Source: Roseomonas haemaphysalidis (GTDB lineage Bacteria > Pseudomonadota > Alphaproteobacteria > Acetobacterales > Acetobacteraceae). Taken from it: a stretch of DNA of 64,000 nt. Shown here one piece after another: positions 51,890-61,420 of the stretch. Each line of letters begins with the position of its first letter. Position 1 is the stretch's first letter. A program made the translations under genes and the position numbers. The notes beneath the pieces were generated by a model. The model saw only the letters and a list, made by a program, of their open reading frames with translations. It had not been told where the DNA came from and ran no database searches. The stretch lies in contig NZ_CP061177.1 of the NCBI RefSeq assembly GCF_017355405.1, positions 434,001 through 498,000 on the forward strand, in the 5' to 3' direction.

Positions 51890-54319
51890 TCACATTTCGC
51901 CAGCACGCCGCTGCCGCCCCTTGGCGAACAGCGCGGACACCCTGGCGCGGTTCAACTCGGTGAAGGCGCCCATCGGGGCGGGACGGGCCACAAGAAAGCC
52001 CTGGATCTGATCGCACCCGAGCGTTTGCAGCATATCGAGCTGCGTCTGTGTTTCGACGCCTTCCGCCGTGACGTGCAGGCCCAGGTTGTGTCCAAGATTG
52101 ACGATGGCTCTGGTCAGTGTCAGCGCATCCTCGTTCTGACCCAGCTTCCTGATGAAGGATTTGTCGATCTTGATCTTGTCGAAGCGAAAAAGCTGCAGGT
52201 AGCTTAGGCTCGAGTATCCGGTCCCGAAATCATCCAGCGCGATGCGAACGCCAAGGTCACGCAGCCGGTTCAATGTCATCACCGCCTTGGCCGTGTCTTC
52301 GATCAGCACGCCCTCCGTCACCTCCACGACGATCCGTTCCGGATTGAGCGCGTTGACGCGAAGGCCGTTCGCGATGATGCCGGTGAGATCCGAGCGGCGG
52401 AACTGCGAGGGCGAAACGTTCAAGGACACCCGCCACGGCTGTTCCCAGGCAGCCGCGTCCCGGCAGGCCTGCTCGACAACCCAGCGCCCGATGCCGTCGA
52501 TGAGCCCCGTCCCTTCCGCCAAGGGAATAAAGTCGGAGGGTGGGATCATGCCGCGCGAGGGATGCTGCCAGCGGATCAAGGCCTCAAAGGTCTCGACTTC
52601 GCCAGTGATGCCATTCACCAGGGGCTGATAATGCAGGATGAGCTCGCCTCGCTCGATCGCACCGGCGAGTTCCTGTTCGAGCTGGAGCCTGAGCTGCAAC
52701 GAGGCGTTCATTGATGCCTCATAGAAGCGCAGCCCGCAGCGGCCCTCCTGCTTCACCCGATACATCGCCGCGTCGGCAGCGCGCAGCAGTGTATCCCGGG
52801 TGGCGCCGTCGTCAGGGTAGAAGGCGATCCCGATCGATGCGCCGATCTCGATCCGGTGCCCCTCGATCTGAAACGCGCGGCCAAGCGCCTCAACGATCCG
52901 ATTGGCTACGGCTGACACCCTTTCGGGCTGCGGGTCGCCCGTCAGGATAAGGGCGAACTCATCCCCGCCGATGCGTGCGAAGGTGTCGGACGGCCCGATC
53001 TCGGCGAGCACGCGCTTGGATGCCTGTATCAGGAGGGCGTCGCCGGCGGCATGCCCATAAAGGTCGTTGACCACCTTGAACCGGTCGAGGTCGATATAGG
53101 CAATGGCGACGGACCCCCGGTGCTGCGCCGCGCTATCGAGCGCGATGTCGAGGCGTTCCAGGAGGGTGTGGCGGTTCGGCAGGTCCGTCAGCGTGTCGAC
53201 ACGCGCCAGGTAACGCATCCGCGCTTCGTCACGCTTGGCCTCGCTCAAATCGCGCAGGGCCACCGCGATGGCGGCACTGCCCAGATACTGAATGGGCTGG
53301 CACGACAGCTCCGCGGGGCCCTGGGTCCCGTCGACGGCCTGGAACGTCACCTCCTCGGGCTCCCGTTCCTGCAGCGGGCAGCGGCTGCGGCGGACCAGGA
53401 GTGGGGTGGTCTGCTCGGTGAAGAGGCTCAGTACGGGGCGGCCGATCAATTCGCCTGCCGAAGCCTTGAACAGGCGCTCGCCGGCACGGTTGACCTCGAG
53501 CACTATGCCATCGCGATGGATGAACAGAACCTCTTTGGCCAGGTTGCTGAGCAGGCGCATGCGATCGAGATCCTGCAGCGCCTGTTGCGTCAAGCGCCGC
53601 TCCACCATGATCGCCGCCAGGCTTGCGAGCAGGATGATGACGCTGACGCTGCCGACCGCTATCGCCAGGGTGGTTGTGCCGAGCACCGTTCCGGCACTCG
53701 CCTGCGTGTTCGCGAAGCCGGGAACCACGGTGATCGCCGTCATGCCGGTGAAATGCAGGCCGCAGATCGCCAGCGACAGCCAGCCCGCAACCTCGAGGCG
53801 GCGGGGCAGGGAGTCCAGGCGGTCGGCCCGGGCCAGGGCGAAGGTCGCGAAGACGACGCTGACAGCCACGGACGCCGCGACGTAGTTCCAGTCGAGGAGC
53901 AGAAAGCCGGCAAAGCTCATCGCTGCCACGCCGATATAGTGCATCCCCGTGATGGCGAGGCCAATCAGCAGGCCGCCCAGGGCAATGCGCTTCGGACCTG
54001 CCAGGAGGTGCCACGCCATCAGGGCGAGCATCGTGCCGCCGGCGGCGACAACGATCGATATGGACGTCAGCCCGAGATCATAAGCCATCTCCTGAGCCGG
54101 CTCGAAGGCCAGCATGGCCACGAAGTGCAACGACCAGATGCTGCAGCCGAAGATGACCGCCGCAAAAGCGATCCAGCGGCGCCGATGCGTTGTGTCGACA
54201 TCCCGCACCCTTGCCAGGAGCATGGTTTTTGTCACGCACCCCAAAAGACAGATGAACGCGGAGACGGCGACCAGCCAGAGATTGTGGTCGTACGTGATAC
54301 AACTCAGCACATTCATCAT
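51890..54319 (-). CDS. MHYT-PAS-GGDEF-EAL cyclic-di-GMP signalling protein
   Basis: An 809-residue membrane protein. The MHYT sensor (1-240) has repeated HFVAM, MHYIGVAAM and LHFTGM motifs, thought to bind copper and sense oxygen, CO or NO. A PAS-like region (250-360) follows. The GGDEF motif at 451-455 is intact; the upstream RxxD inhibitory site is absent. The EAL motif at 579-581 with DDFGTGYSSLSYL is intact. It may both make and degrade c-di-GMP. Its DNA is less GC-rich than its neighbours, and an AT-rich stretch lies before its start. Confidence 0.93.
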   Translation of the reverse strand: MMNVLSCITYDHNLWLVAVSAFICLLGCVTKTMLLARVRDVDTTHRRRWIAFAAVIFGCSIWSLHFVAMLAFEPAQEMAYDLGLTSISIVVAAGGTMLALMAWHLLAGPKRIALGGLLIGLAITGMHYIGVAAMSFAGFLLLDWNYVAASVAVSVVFATFALARADRLDSLPRRLEVAGWLSLAICGLHFTGMTAITVVPGFANTQASAGTVLGTTTLAIAVGSVSVIILLASLAAIMVERRLTQQALQDLDRMRLLSNLAKEVLFIHRDGIVLEVNRAGERLFKASAGELIGRPVLSLFTEQTTPLLVRRSRCPLQEREPEEVTFQAVDGTQGPAELSCQPIQYLGSAAIAVALRDLSEAKRDEARMRYLARVDTLTDLPNRHTLLERLDIALDSAAQHRGSVAIAYIDLDRFKVVNDLYGHAAGDALLIQASKRVLAEIGPSDTFARIGGDEFALILTGDPQPERVSAVANRIVEALGRAFQIEGHRIEIGASIGIAFYPDDGATRDTLLRAADAAMYRVKQEGRCGLRFYEASMNASLQLRLQLEQELAGAIERGELILHYQPLVNGITGEVETFEALIRWQHPSRGMIPPSDFIPLAEGTGLIDGIGRWVVEQACRDAAAWEQPWRVSLNVSPSQFRRSDLTGIIANGLRVNALNPERIVVEVTEGVLIEDTAKAVMTLNRLRDLGVRIALDDFGTGYSSLSYLQLFRFDKIKIDKSFIRKLGQNEDALTLTRAIVNLGHNLGLHVTAEGVETQTQLDMLQTLGCDQIQGFLVARPAPMGAFTELNRARVSALFAKGRQRRAGEM

Positions 54320-54758
54320 GGCGTCTGCCTGACCGCAAAGAGATCAATCTATCAGTCAATAAAACAGCAGAAAGTAATAATATTATATAAATATAGTTTT
54401 AGAAATTACTAAACTTGGGCAATTTAATCTATGAGCCAAGGACAGGTGTCGCTTCCACAGGCAAGCATTGGTCTGGCGATACAGATCTCAATATGGCTCC
54501 CAGGCTCCGTCGCAAGAGCACCCCCGGCGCTCCCCTGAAGTCCGACAACCCAGGCAGTCTTTGATATGCGCCAGCTTGAGTATCGCTCTTTCTGGTAGCG
54601 GCTGGCTGCACCGGCGTTCGCGAACACGCGGCCCACTGACTGAATAGGCCAAGTCCCTGAACCATGGTGGCGCTTAGCCCGGTTGTAATTGGCGGTTCCT
54701 GGCTGTGCGCCGGTCGGCTCGCTCTCAGCGCCGACCAGCTGGCTTGGCGGCGCTTGCT
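54320..54758. other. 439-bp gene-free region with an AT-rich island
   Basis: 54350-54430 is strikingly AT-rich (for example TAATATTATATAAATATAG) in an otherwise GC-rich window. It probably holds the promoter of the MHYT-GGDEF-EAL gene and is a plausible MucR/H-NS-type target. From 54430 to 54758 base use is intermediate; short frames exist but I recognise no product. It may be transferred DNA or a degraded gene. Confidence 0.55.
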
Positions 54759-55556
54759 TCATCCCGTTTGGCGGGCCGCCTCACATGCGACCTCAAGCGC
54801 ATCGCGTGGTCTGGCCACAAGCTGGGCAAGATCGCTGGCCCGCGTGCTCAGAAAGCCGGCCATGGTGGCCGAGGAGATCGACAAGAGCATGGCCGGTTGA
54901 AATGGCAGAAGAGACAGCGCGGACAGTCGCTCGCGCTCCTCGCGCAGACTGGCCGGCTCGTAGGCGACGCCCAGACGCGCCGCGAGGTCGGGGATCGAGA
55001 AGGAGCTCGTGCCCGACAGTTCGTAGACGCAGCCGCGGTGAGATGCCGGATCACCGAGGACCACCATGGCGGCATCGGCCAGGTCGGCCCGGGCCACCGC
55101 CGAAATCGGCTGGGTGCCGAATGGCGCTGTGATGCGCTTGCCACGCGGGGCGGCCAGCGCCCCAATCAGCTCGGCGTAGAGACCGTTGCGCAAGATCGTC
55201 CAGGCAAGGCCGGTGTCCCGAATGGCCCGCTCGGTCCAGCGATGGGCCAGCGCGAAGCCCAGATGATCGCTGGCTGCCAACAGGCTCGTGTAGATCACAT
55301 GGGCAACCCCCTGCCGGCGGGCGGCTTCCAGCACCGCGCCATGCCGCCGTATCACGACATCGTCTTCCGCATAGCCCGCCGACAGGAGGAACAGCGTCGA
55401 GATACCGGAGAAGTTCAGCGTCTCGGGCTGGTCGAAGTCCATCGGCCGGTCCGCCGCGGCCGAGCGGCTGGCGGTCAGGAACGAGAGTCCCGCAGCGCGC
55501 GCCCTGGCAGCCACGAGCGAGGACAGGTGGCCCGAAGCACCGGTGATCAGGATCAT
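54759..55556 (-). CDS. NmrA/QorB-like NAD(P)H-binding oxidoreductase
   Basis: A 265-residue atypical SDR. It begins MILITGASGHLSSLV (Rossmann loop TGASGHLS), has VAHVIYTSLLAA and TGLAWTILRNGLYAE, as in QorB/YtfG NAD(P)H:quinone oxidoreductases and NmrA-like redox sensors. The ATG at 55556 with AAGGGG eight bases before it is used. Divergent from an HxlR regulator, a standard pairing for electrophile/quinone responses. Confidence 0.87.
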   Translation of the reverse strand: MILITGASGHLSSLVAARARAAGLSFLTASRSAAADRPMDFDQPETLNFSGISTLFLLSAGYAEDDVVIRRHGAVLEAARRQGVAHVIYTSLLAASDHLGFALAHRWTERAIRDTGLAWTILRNGLYAELIGALAAPRGKRITAPFGTQPISAVARADLADAAMVVLGDPASHRGCVYELSGTSSFSIPDLAARLGVAYEPASLREERERLSALSLLPFQPAMLLSISSATMAGFLSTRASDLAQLVARPRDALEVACEAARQTG

Positions 55557-55627
55557 GATACGCCCCTTTTCGTCAGGATCGCTCACGGCCTAGAAGGATC
55601 GCCGGGTCCGCGGAAGGAGGCACAACC

Positions 55628-56035
55628 GTGTCGGAAACGCACATCGATGTTCGCGACGCCGGGGTACTGGAGCCTTGCGGCATGCCGGATCATGAGGATT
55701 GCGGCCTGCGTCTCGCACTGGACCGGCTGGGCGAGCAGTGGACCGTCATGGCCCTCGCCGGACTTGTGCCCGGACCACGCCGCTACCGGGAACTGGAACG
55801 CTCGCTCACCGGCATCTCGCAGCGCATGATGACGCTGACGCTGCGCCGGCTGGAACGCGACGGTCACGTTCGGCGTCATGTCGAGCCGACGGTGCCGCCG
55901 AGCGTGACCTACGAACTGACCGAGCTGGGCCGCTCCTTCGCGGACCAGGTGGCGGCGCTGGTCGCCTGGACCCGCGTTCGAAAGCAAGAGATCGAAGCCT
56001 CGCAGGCGCGCTTCGACGCCGAAACGCGACGCTGA
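55628..56035 (+). CDS. HxlR-family regulator
   Basis: A 135-residue winged-helix protein: LRLALDRLGEQWTVMALAGL, RYRELERSLTGISQRMMTLT and TYELTELGRSFADQ are the HxlR/YodB pattern. YodB/HypR-type members sense electrophiles with an N-terminal cysteine; here C17 and C25 (EPCGMPDHEDCG) are candidates. The start is the GTG at 55628 with AAGGAGG eight bases before. It probably controls itself and the divergent QorB-like gene. Confidence 0.9.
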   Translation: MSETHIDVRDAGVLEPCGMPDHEDCGLRLALDRLGEQWTVMALAGLVPGPRRYRELERSLTGISQRMMTLTLRRLERDGHVRRHVEPTVPPSVTYELTELGRSFADQVAALVAWTRVRKQEIEASQARFDAETRR

Positions 56036-56279
56036 CCGGCAAAGCTTCGCCGCTTATCACGATCGACCGCCGCCACCTGCCGGCTTTCCACTTGAGGCGC
56101 CCATCTTTCGACAGGCGGCGGAGCGCCTGAAGCCACCCTCCCCGGCCGCGACAAGGAAGATGTCCCCTACTGGAGCCGGCAGGCAGATGCCCCCATCTTC
56201 TCCGGACCGCCGGGATGTTCCCCGCGGGGACAGTCGCAAATCCACGAATTGCTGAAAGCAGCTTTTCCCGATGCTTCCA

Positions 56280-57875
56280 TCAGGGCGTGGGCCGGATCGT
56301 ATCGGCGAAGGTGAAGGAATCGGCGCGCGGGGTCAGCGTCAGATTGCGGCGTAGTCCCCAGATCGCCTTGGTGAAGTACACCGGGACCACGGGGGCATCC
56401 CCGATGGCCATTCGCGTCGCCTCGCGCACCAACGCGCTGCGGCGCGCGGCATCCGAATCGGTTTCCGCGGAGTCGATCAGCAGATCCAGCTTTGCATTGG
56501 AATAGCCGGTGAAGTTGTTGCCGCCGCGCCCCCGGTCCCGGTCCATGGTCTGCACCAGCGAGGACAGCGCCGAGGTCGCCAGCCCGTTGGGTGCGCCATA
56601 GCCCAGCATGAAGGCCGCCATGTCCGGCCCGCCATCAGCGCCCGCACTCCGCCGGCGGAACAGGATCGAGATCGGCACCGTATCCACCTTGGTCTGGATG
56701 CCGACCACCCCCAGCATCTGCCCCAACGCCTGGCAGACCCGCGCATCGCCCGGATAACGGTCGTTCGAGCAGGCCAGCGTCATTCCGAAGCCGCGGGGAT
56801 AGCCGGCCTCCGCGAGCAGAGCGCGGGCTTTCGCGGGGTCATAGGCGAGCGGCTGCAGCGTCGCGTCGTGATTGTCGAGGCCCGGGGCCATGAACTGCCC
56901 GGCGGGCTCGGCCGCGCCTTCCATCGCACGCTCCGCGATGCCGGCCCGGTTGATGGCATGGCTCAGCGCCTGCCGCACGCGCAGGTCGCGGAACGGATTG
57001 CGCGGCAGGGGCTGCCCCTCCGGGCCGGTGACGTAGGGGGACTGCTCCCGCGCCGTATCAAGCTGCAGGTAGAGCATCATGATCGCGGTGGTCGAGAGCA
57101 GGTGGGCGTTGGGGGCGGCCTGGATGCGCTGCGTGAGCCCCGGCGGCACCGCGTCGATCACGTCGAGGTCGCCAGCCAGCAGGGATGCGACCCGGGCGCT
57201 GTCATTCGATACGAAGCGGAATTCCACGTTCTGCCAATGCGGCGCGGTGCCCCAGTAATTCGGGTTGCGCGTCAATGTCACACCTTGCCCCGGCGTCCAT
57301 TGTCCCCAGCGATAGGGACCGGTGCCGATAGCCGCCCGGCCCCCACGAAACTCGTCCGGCGTCGCACCCCGGGTGGCGCGTGCCGAGACGATGCCGAAGG
57401 TGGCCAGGCTGAAGGGGAGTTGCGGCGAGGGGCCCCGCGTGCGGATGACGACGGTGCGCGACCCCTCAGCCTCGACCGACGTGACCTCGCGCAGGTCGGA
57501 CTTGTAGGTCAACGGCGTTTCGGTCGCCATGTTGCGGGCAATGGTGCTGGCAATGTCCTCCGCCCCCAGGGGCGACCCGTCATGGAACGTCACCCCCTCG
57601 CGCAGGGTGAATTCCCAGGTGGTGGCATCGCGCATCCGCCAGGCCGTCGCCAGCCCCGCCACCGGCTTCAGCGCCTCATCCTGCCGCAGCAGCGGTTCGT
57701 AGATCTGCAGCGTGATGTTTCGGTTCGGAGAATAGGAGCTGGCGGGATCGGCCACGTCCAGGGCGGCGCGCACCCCGATCCGCAGGTCCTGAGCATTCGC
57801 AGGCGGCGCCGGCGCCGTGCCGGCAGCCAGAATGGCGGACAATCCGACGAGCGGGCCAAGGGTGCTGCGGTTCAT
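56280..57875 (-). CDS. family-5 ABC substrate-binding protein, orphan
   Basis: A 531-residue SBP_bac_5 protein with a signal peptide of about 30 residues (MNRSTLGPLVGLSAILAAG). It has TFHDGSPLGAEDIASTIARN, GTGPYRWGQWTPGQGVTLTR, and VRQALSHAINRAGIAERAM. No transporter genes follow on its strand. It is divergent from the complete importer operon at 58754, whose own binding protein differs, so it may feed the same permease. The ATG at 57875 begins the signal. Confidence 0.88.
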   Translation of the reverse strand: MNRSTLGPLVGLSAILAAGTAPAPPANAQDLRIGVRAALDVADPASSYSPNRNITLQIYEPLLRQDEALKPVAGLATAWRMRDATTWEFTLREGVTFHDGSPLGAEDIASTIARNMATETPLTYKSDLREVTSVEAEGSRTVVIRTRGPSPQLPFSLATFGIVSARATRGATPDEFRGGRAAIGTGPYRWGQWTPGQGVTLTRNPNYWGTAPHWQNVEFRFVSNDSARVASLLAGDLDVIDAVPPGLTQRIQAAPNAHLLSTTAIMMLYLQLDTAREQSPYVTGPEGQPLPRNPFRDLRVRQALSHAINRAGIAERAMEGAAEPAGQFMAPGLDNHDATLQPLAYDPAKARALLAEAGYPRGFGMTLACSNDRYPGDARVCQALGQMLGVVGIQTKVDTVPISILFRRRSAGADGGPDMAAFMLGYGAPNGLATSALSSLVQTMDRDRGRGGNNFTGYSNAKLDLLIDSAETDSDAARRSALVREATRMAIGDAPVVPVYFTKAIWGLRRNLTLTPRADSFTFADTIRPTP

Positions 57876-58147
57876 GACGAACACCCAATCACGCGTCTCG
57901 CCGCTCCACAAGCCGCCGAACGAGCAATCCGGGTTCAACGCCCCAGCCATCGACGTATGGCAAGGCGAGGGGATCGTCGTAGATTTCCACGACCTTGTCG
58001 TTCCTCACTGCCTGCGAACATATTGTCTGACCAAGCCTCATGCTGATCCCGGGCTGGCGCAGCACCTGCGGTGGCACCCGTGGCCAGACAGGCGTTCCGG
58101 ACGGTGCCCGCGATGCAGGTGGTATGCAGCTTGCATACGCCTTTTGT
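57876..58147. other. intergenic control region between two peptide-transport units
   Basis: It holds the three TATGCA-type half-sites at 58122-58152 and probably the promoter of the minus-strand binding protein. No gene seen. Confidence 0.45.
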
Positions 58148-58152
58148 ATGCA
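58122..58152. promoter_or_regulatory. three GTATGCA half-sites, likely GntR/FCD operator
   Basis: GTATGCA at 58122-58128, its inverse TGCATAC at 58132-58138 (3-bp spacer), and GTATGCA again at 58146-58152 (7-bp spacer). The alternating orientation gives two overlapping dyads. It lies just before the decayed GntR reading frame and upstream of both transport units. Assignment to a GntR protein is inference. Confidence 0.5.
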
Positions 58153-58747
58153 TGACGCTCTCGACCTCTTGTCCAGCATGGCGGTTCCCGTGTCTTCGGG
58201 CATCGACGGGAAGATCATGGATGCCGTGCCGGCAGGGTGGCTCCGGCCGGGCGGCGGGCTTGGCAAGCATCACCCCGCGACGCTCTTTGCTGTTTCGTGC
58301 AGCTTGGTCTGGAAAGCGTCGCCGGCGGAGGCGCGCGGAAGCCCGAAGGTTCGCTGCGCGACGGAACGCGGCATGCCGGCGGGGTCCGCAGGCATGGCCG
58401 GTTTGCGTGACCACCTGCGCCATGAGCAACGTCTTCTGGACATGGCAAATGCCGCGGAGCGCGGCGTCCGGCTTGGCAATTTCCCTGGGCATCCCGCCGA
58501 GATCTTGGGCAATCCGGCCACGGCGGCAATGCTGCGCGATCCGGCCGCCCGCACCCTGCTCCATCGCAGCCCGAGGCCAGCCCCCGCGCGACGCTGCCGC
58601 TTCCGCTCAGGAACATGTACTGGTTGTCGAGGCCCTGGCCGCCGGCGAGATGCGGAAGGCGGCCGCGACCATCCGCGCCATGCCGCCGTCATGCCGCATG
58701 CTCCCGGCGCGACGGCGCCGTCGATGTCCCTCACCCCGCAGGAATAG
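58148..58747 (+). pseudogene. decayed GntR-family regulator (FCD subfamily)
   Basis: Frame 2 from 58148 reads GKIMDAVPAGWLRPGGGLGK then LFAVSCSLVWKA, which lines up with the GntR winged helix (usual form: RILDAVLAGRLRPG...LFGVSRTPVREA). It then goes straight to LRDHLRHEQRLLD and EILGNPATAAMLRDPAARTL, the FCD ligand domain, omitting about 25 residues. The FCD tail EHVLVVEALAAGEMRKAAATI is in another frame (shift near 58580). Key consensus residues are lost. Inferred dead regulator of the adjacent operon. Confidence 0.6.
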
Positions 58748-58753
58748 ACCGCC

Positions 58754-60346
58754 ATGCATCGCCGCAGCCTCCTGGCCAGCGCCCTGGCCGCGCCCTTCGT
58801 GCCCAAGCCAGCCGCCGCGCAGACCGCGGCGCCGAGCCGCCGCGAGACCCTGCTGCTGGTGCAGGAATACGGCCCCAACAGCCTGGACATGCAGGGCATC
58901 GGCTCGGCGCAGCCGGTGAACGGCGTTTCGGTCAACTGCTACGACCGGCTGCTGCGCTTCAAGCCAGTGCCGCTGCCGGGCGGTGACGGCAGCACCTTCC
59001 GGATCGACCAGCTGGAGGGCGAGCTGGCGGAAAGCTGGCAGGTGGCCAGCGACGGCATGAGCGCCACCTTCCGCCTGCGGGATGCGAAGTTCCACAGCGG
59101 CCGCGCGGTGGGCGCGAAGGACGTGAAGTGGTCGCTCGACCGCGCCGTCAGCATCGGCGGCTTCGCGACAACGCAGATGGCGGCCGGATCGCTGGAAAAG
59201 GCCGAGCAGTTCGTGGTGGTGGACGACCGCACCTTCCGCATCGACTTCCTGCGGAAGGACAAGATGACGATGCCGAACCTGGCCGTCACCATCCCCTTCG
59301 TGTTCGACAGCGAGCTGGCGCAGCGCAACGGCGGCGGCGATCCCTGGGCCAAGGAATGGCTGAAGAACAATGTCGCCGGCTCCGGCGCCTTCCGCGTGGA
59401 AAGCTGGAAGCCGGGCGTCGAGACCATCTACACCCGCAACGACGACTGGACCTCCGGCCCGTTGCCGACGCTGCGCCGGGTCATCACGCGCGACATCCCC
59501 TCCCCCAGCACGCGCCGCGCATTGATCGAGCGCGGGGACGCCGACATCTCCTACGGCCTGCCGCCCAAGGACTTCAAGGACCTGGCCGAGGGCGGCAAGG
59601 TCAAGGTGGTGGGCGTGCCGGTGCCGAACGCGCTGTGGTCCGTGGCGCTGAACGCCGCGACCGGTCCCTTCACGGACGTCCGGTTGCGTCAGGCGGTGGC
59701 CTGGGCGATGCCGTACGAGAAAATCATGCAGGCCTCGCTGTTCGGCCGCGGCGTGCCGATGTGGGGCGCGACCGGGGAGGCCACCACCGCCTGGCCGCAG
59801 CCCTATCCCTATGATACCGACATCGCCCGCGCGCGCGCCCTGGTGCAGCAGGCGGCCCCGGGCGGCTTGACCACCACGCTGATTTTCGACGCCGGCGCCG
59901 CCACCATCGCGGAGCCGATGGCCGTGTTGATCAAGGAGGCGCTGGCGCCGATCGGCATCACGGTCGAGCTGCAGAAGATCCCGGGCGCCAACTTCCGCGG
60001 CGAGCTGAACAAGAAGACCGCACCCATGGCCATCAACCGCTTCGGTGGCTGGCTGGACTACCCGGACTACTACTTCTTCTGGAACTATCACGGCAACAAC
60101 TCGATCTTCAACATCTCCTCCTACCAGAACCCGGAGATGGACAAGCTGATCGACGCCGCCCGCTTCACCGCCGACCCGGCGGCCTACAAGCGGGACGTGG
60201 AGGCCTTCATCGGCATGGCCATGCGCGAGGTGCCGGCCATTCCGCTGGCGCAGCCGCTGCACGACGTGGCAATGCAGAAGAACATCGGTGGCTATCAGTT
60301 CCTGCCGAGCCGCGAGCCCGACTTCCGCAGCCTGACCAAGGGCTGA
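58754..60346 (+). CDS. family-5 (peptide-type) ABC substrate-binding protein
   Basis: A 530-residue SBP_bac_5 protein with a twin-arginine-like signal (MHRRSLLASALAAP). It has KFHSGRAVGAKDVKWSLDRA, GSGAFRVESWKPG, VRLRQAVAWAMPYEKIM and a Trp/Tyr-rich pocket stretch WLDYPDYYFFWNYHG. First gene of a five-domain importer operon. It captures its ligand in the periplasm; peptides are typical, but other compounds are possible. Confidence 0.92.
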   Translation: MHRRSLLASALAAPFVPKPAAAQTAAPSRRETLLLVQEYGPNSLDMQGIGSAQPVNGVSVNCYDRLLRFKPVPLPGGDGSTFRIDQLEGELAESWQVASDGMSATFRLRDAKFHSGRAVGAKDVKWSLDRAVSIGGFATTQMAAGSLEKAEQFVVVDDRTFRIDFLRKDKMTMPNLAVTIPFVFDSELAQRNGGGDPWAKEWLKNNVAGSGAFRVESWKPGVETIYTRNDDWTSGPLPTLRRVITRDIPSPSTRRALIERGDADISYGLPPKDFKDLAEGGKVKVVGVPVPNALWSVALNAATGPFTDVRLRQAVAWAMPYEKIMQASLFGRGVPMWGATGEATTAWPQPYPYDTDIARARALVQQAAPGGLTTTLIFDAGAATIAEPMAVLIKEALAPIGITVELQKIPGANFRGELNKKTAPMAINRFGGWLDYPDYYFFWNYHGNNSIFNISSYQNPEMDKLIDAARFTADPAAYKRDVEAFIGMAMREVPAIPLAQPLHDVAMQKNIGGYQFLPSREPDFRSLTKG

Positions 60347-60409
60347 CGCGCCCGGCGGCGCCCGGGCCGGGCGCCGCCGTCCTGTTCCGTCCTGGGGGAG
60401 GCCACGGCC

Positions 60410-61420
60410 ATGCGTACCGTTCTGCTGCGGCTGCTGGGTGCCCTGCCGGCGCTGGCCGGGGTGATCCTGGTCACCTTTCTGCTGACCCGCGTGCTGCCCG
60501 GGGATACCGCCAGCTACTTCGCCGGCCCCACCGCCAGCGCCGAAAGCATCGCGCAGATCCGCGCCGAGCTGGGGCTGGACCGGCCGCTGCCGGAGCAGTT
60601 CTTCCGCTACGTCACGGCGCTGGTGCAGGGCGACCTCGGCATGTCCCTGACCACCGGCCAGCCGGTGCTGCGGGACCTCGCGGCGCGGCTGCCGGCCAGC
60701 GTGGAGCTGACCCTGGCGGCGCTGCTGCTGGCCATGGGCGTCGCCATCCCGCTCGGCATCCTGGCCGCCGTGCGGCAGGGCAGTTGGGCGGACCATCTGT
60801 GCCGCATCGTGGTCACCGCCGGCGTCAGCCTGCCGGTGTTCTTCACCGGGCTGCTGCTGGTCTACGTCTTCTACTTCATCCTCGGCTGGTTCCCGGCACC
60901 GCTGGGCCGGCTGGACGCTTTTGCGAGTGCCCCGCCCACCGTGACCGGCCTCTATCTGGCCGACAGCCTGCTGGCGGGGGATATGGAAACCTTTCGCGCC
61001 TCGCTGGCGCAAATGGCGCTGCCGGTGGCCACGCTGGGACTGTTCGCCCTGGCGCCGATCGCCCGCATCAGCCGCGGCAGCATGCTGGCGGTGCTGTCGG
61101 CCGACTTCGTGCGCACGGCACGCGCCAGCGGCCTGTCGCCGCGCCGCGTCATCCTCACCTACGCCTTCCGCAACGCCATGCTGCCGGTGCTGACCACGCT
61201 TGGCATGGTGTTCTCCTTTCTGCTCGGCGCCAACGTGCTGGTGGAAAAAGTCTTCGCCTGGCCCGGCGTCGGCTCCTACGCGGTGGAGGCGCTGATCGCC
61301 TCGGACTTCGCGCCGGTGCAGGGCTTCGTGCTGACGATGGCCATCCTCTACGTGCTGCTCAACCTGATGATCGACCTGCTCTACGGCCTGATCGATCCGC
61401 GCGCGAGGATGGACGCATGA
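60410..61420 (+). CDS. DppB-type ABC permease
   Basis: A 336-residue inner-membrane permease with six spans. The N-terminus LVTFLLTRVLPGDTASYF, and the EAA loop in FVRTARASGLSPRRVILTYAFRNAMLP, are typical of DppB/OppB. It forms the import channel with the next gene, which overlaps its stop by four bases (ATGA). Confidence 0.94.
   Translation: MRTVLLRLLGALPALAGVILVTFLLTRVLPGDTASYFAGPTASAESIAQIRAELGLDRPLPEQFFRYVTALVQGDLGMSLTTGQPVLRDLAARLPASVELTLAALLLAMGVAIPLGILAAVRQGSWADHLCRIVVTAGVSLPVFFTGLLLVYVFYFILGWFPAPLGRLDAFASAPPTVTGLYLADSLLAGDMETFRASLAQMALPVATLGLFALAPIARISRGSMLAVLSADFVRTARASGLSPRRVILTYAFRNAMLPVLTTLGMVFSFLLGANVLVEKVFAWPGVGSYAVEALIASDFAPVQGFVLTMAILYVLLNLMIDLLYGLIDPRARMDA

Noticed and set aside
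54424..54762. A 112-residue minus-strand open frame after the AT-rich island
   Set aside because: No recognisable motif, no ribosome site and mixed composition. It could be a remnant but nothing supports a product.
57935..58616. Minus-strand open frames opposite the GntR remnant
   Set aside because: Composition is shadow-like, and the readable GntR/FCD similarity is on the plus strand.
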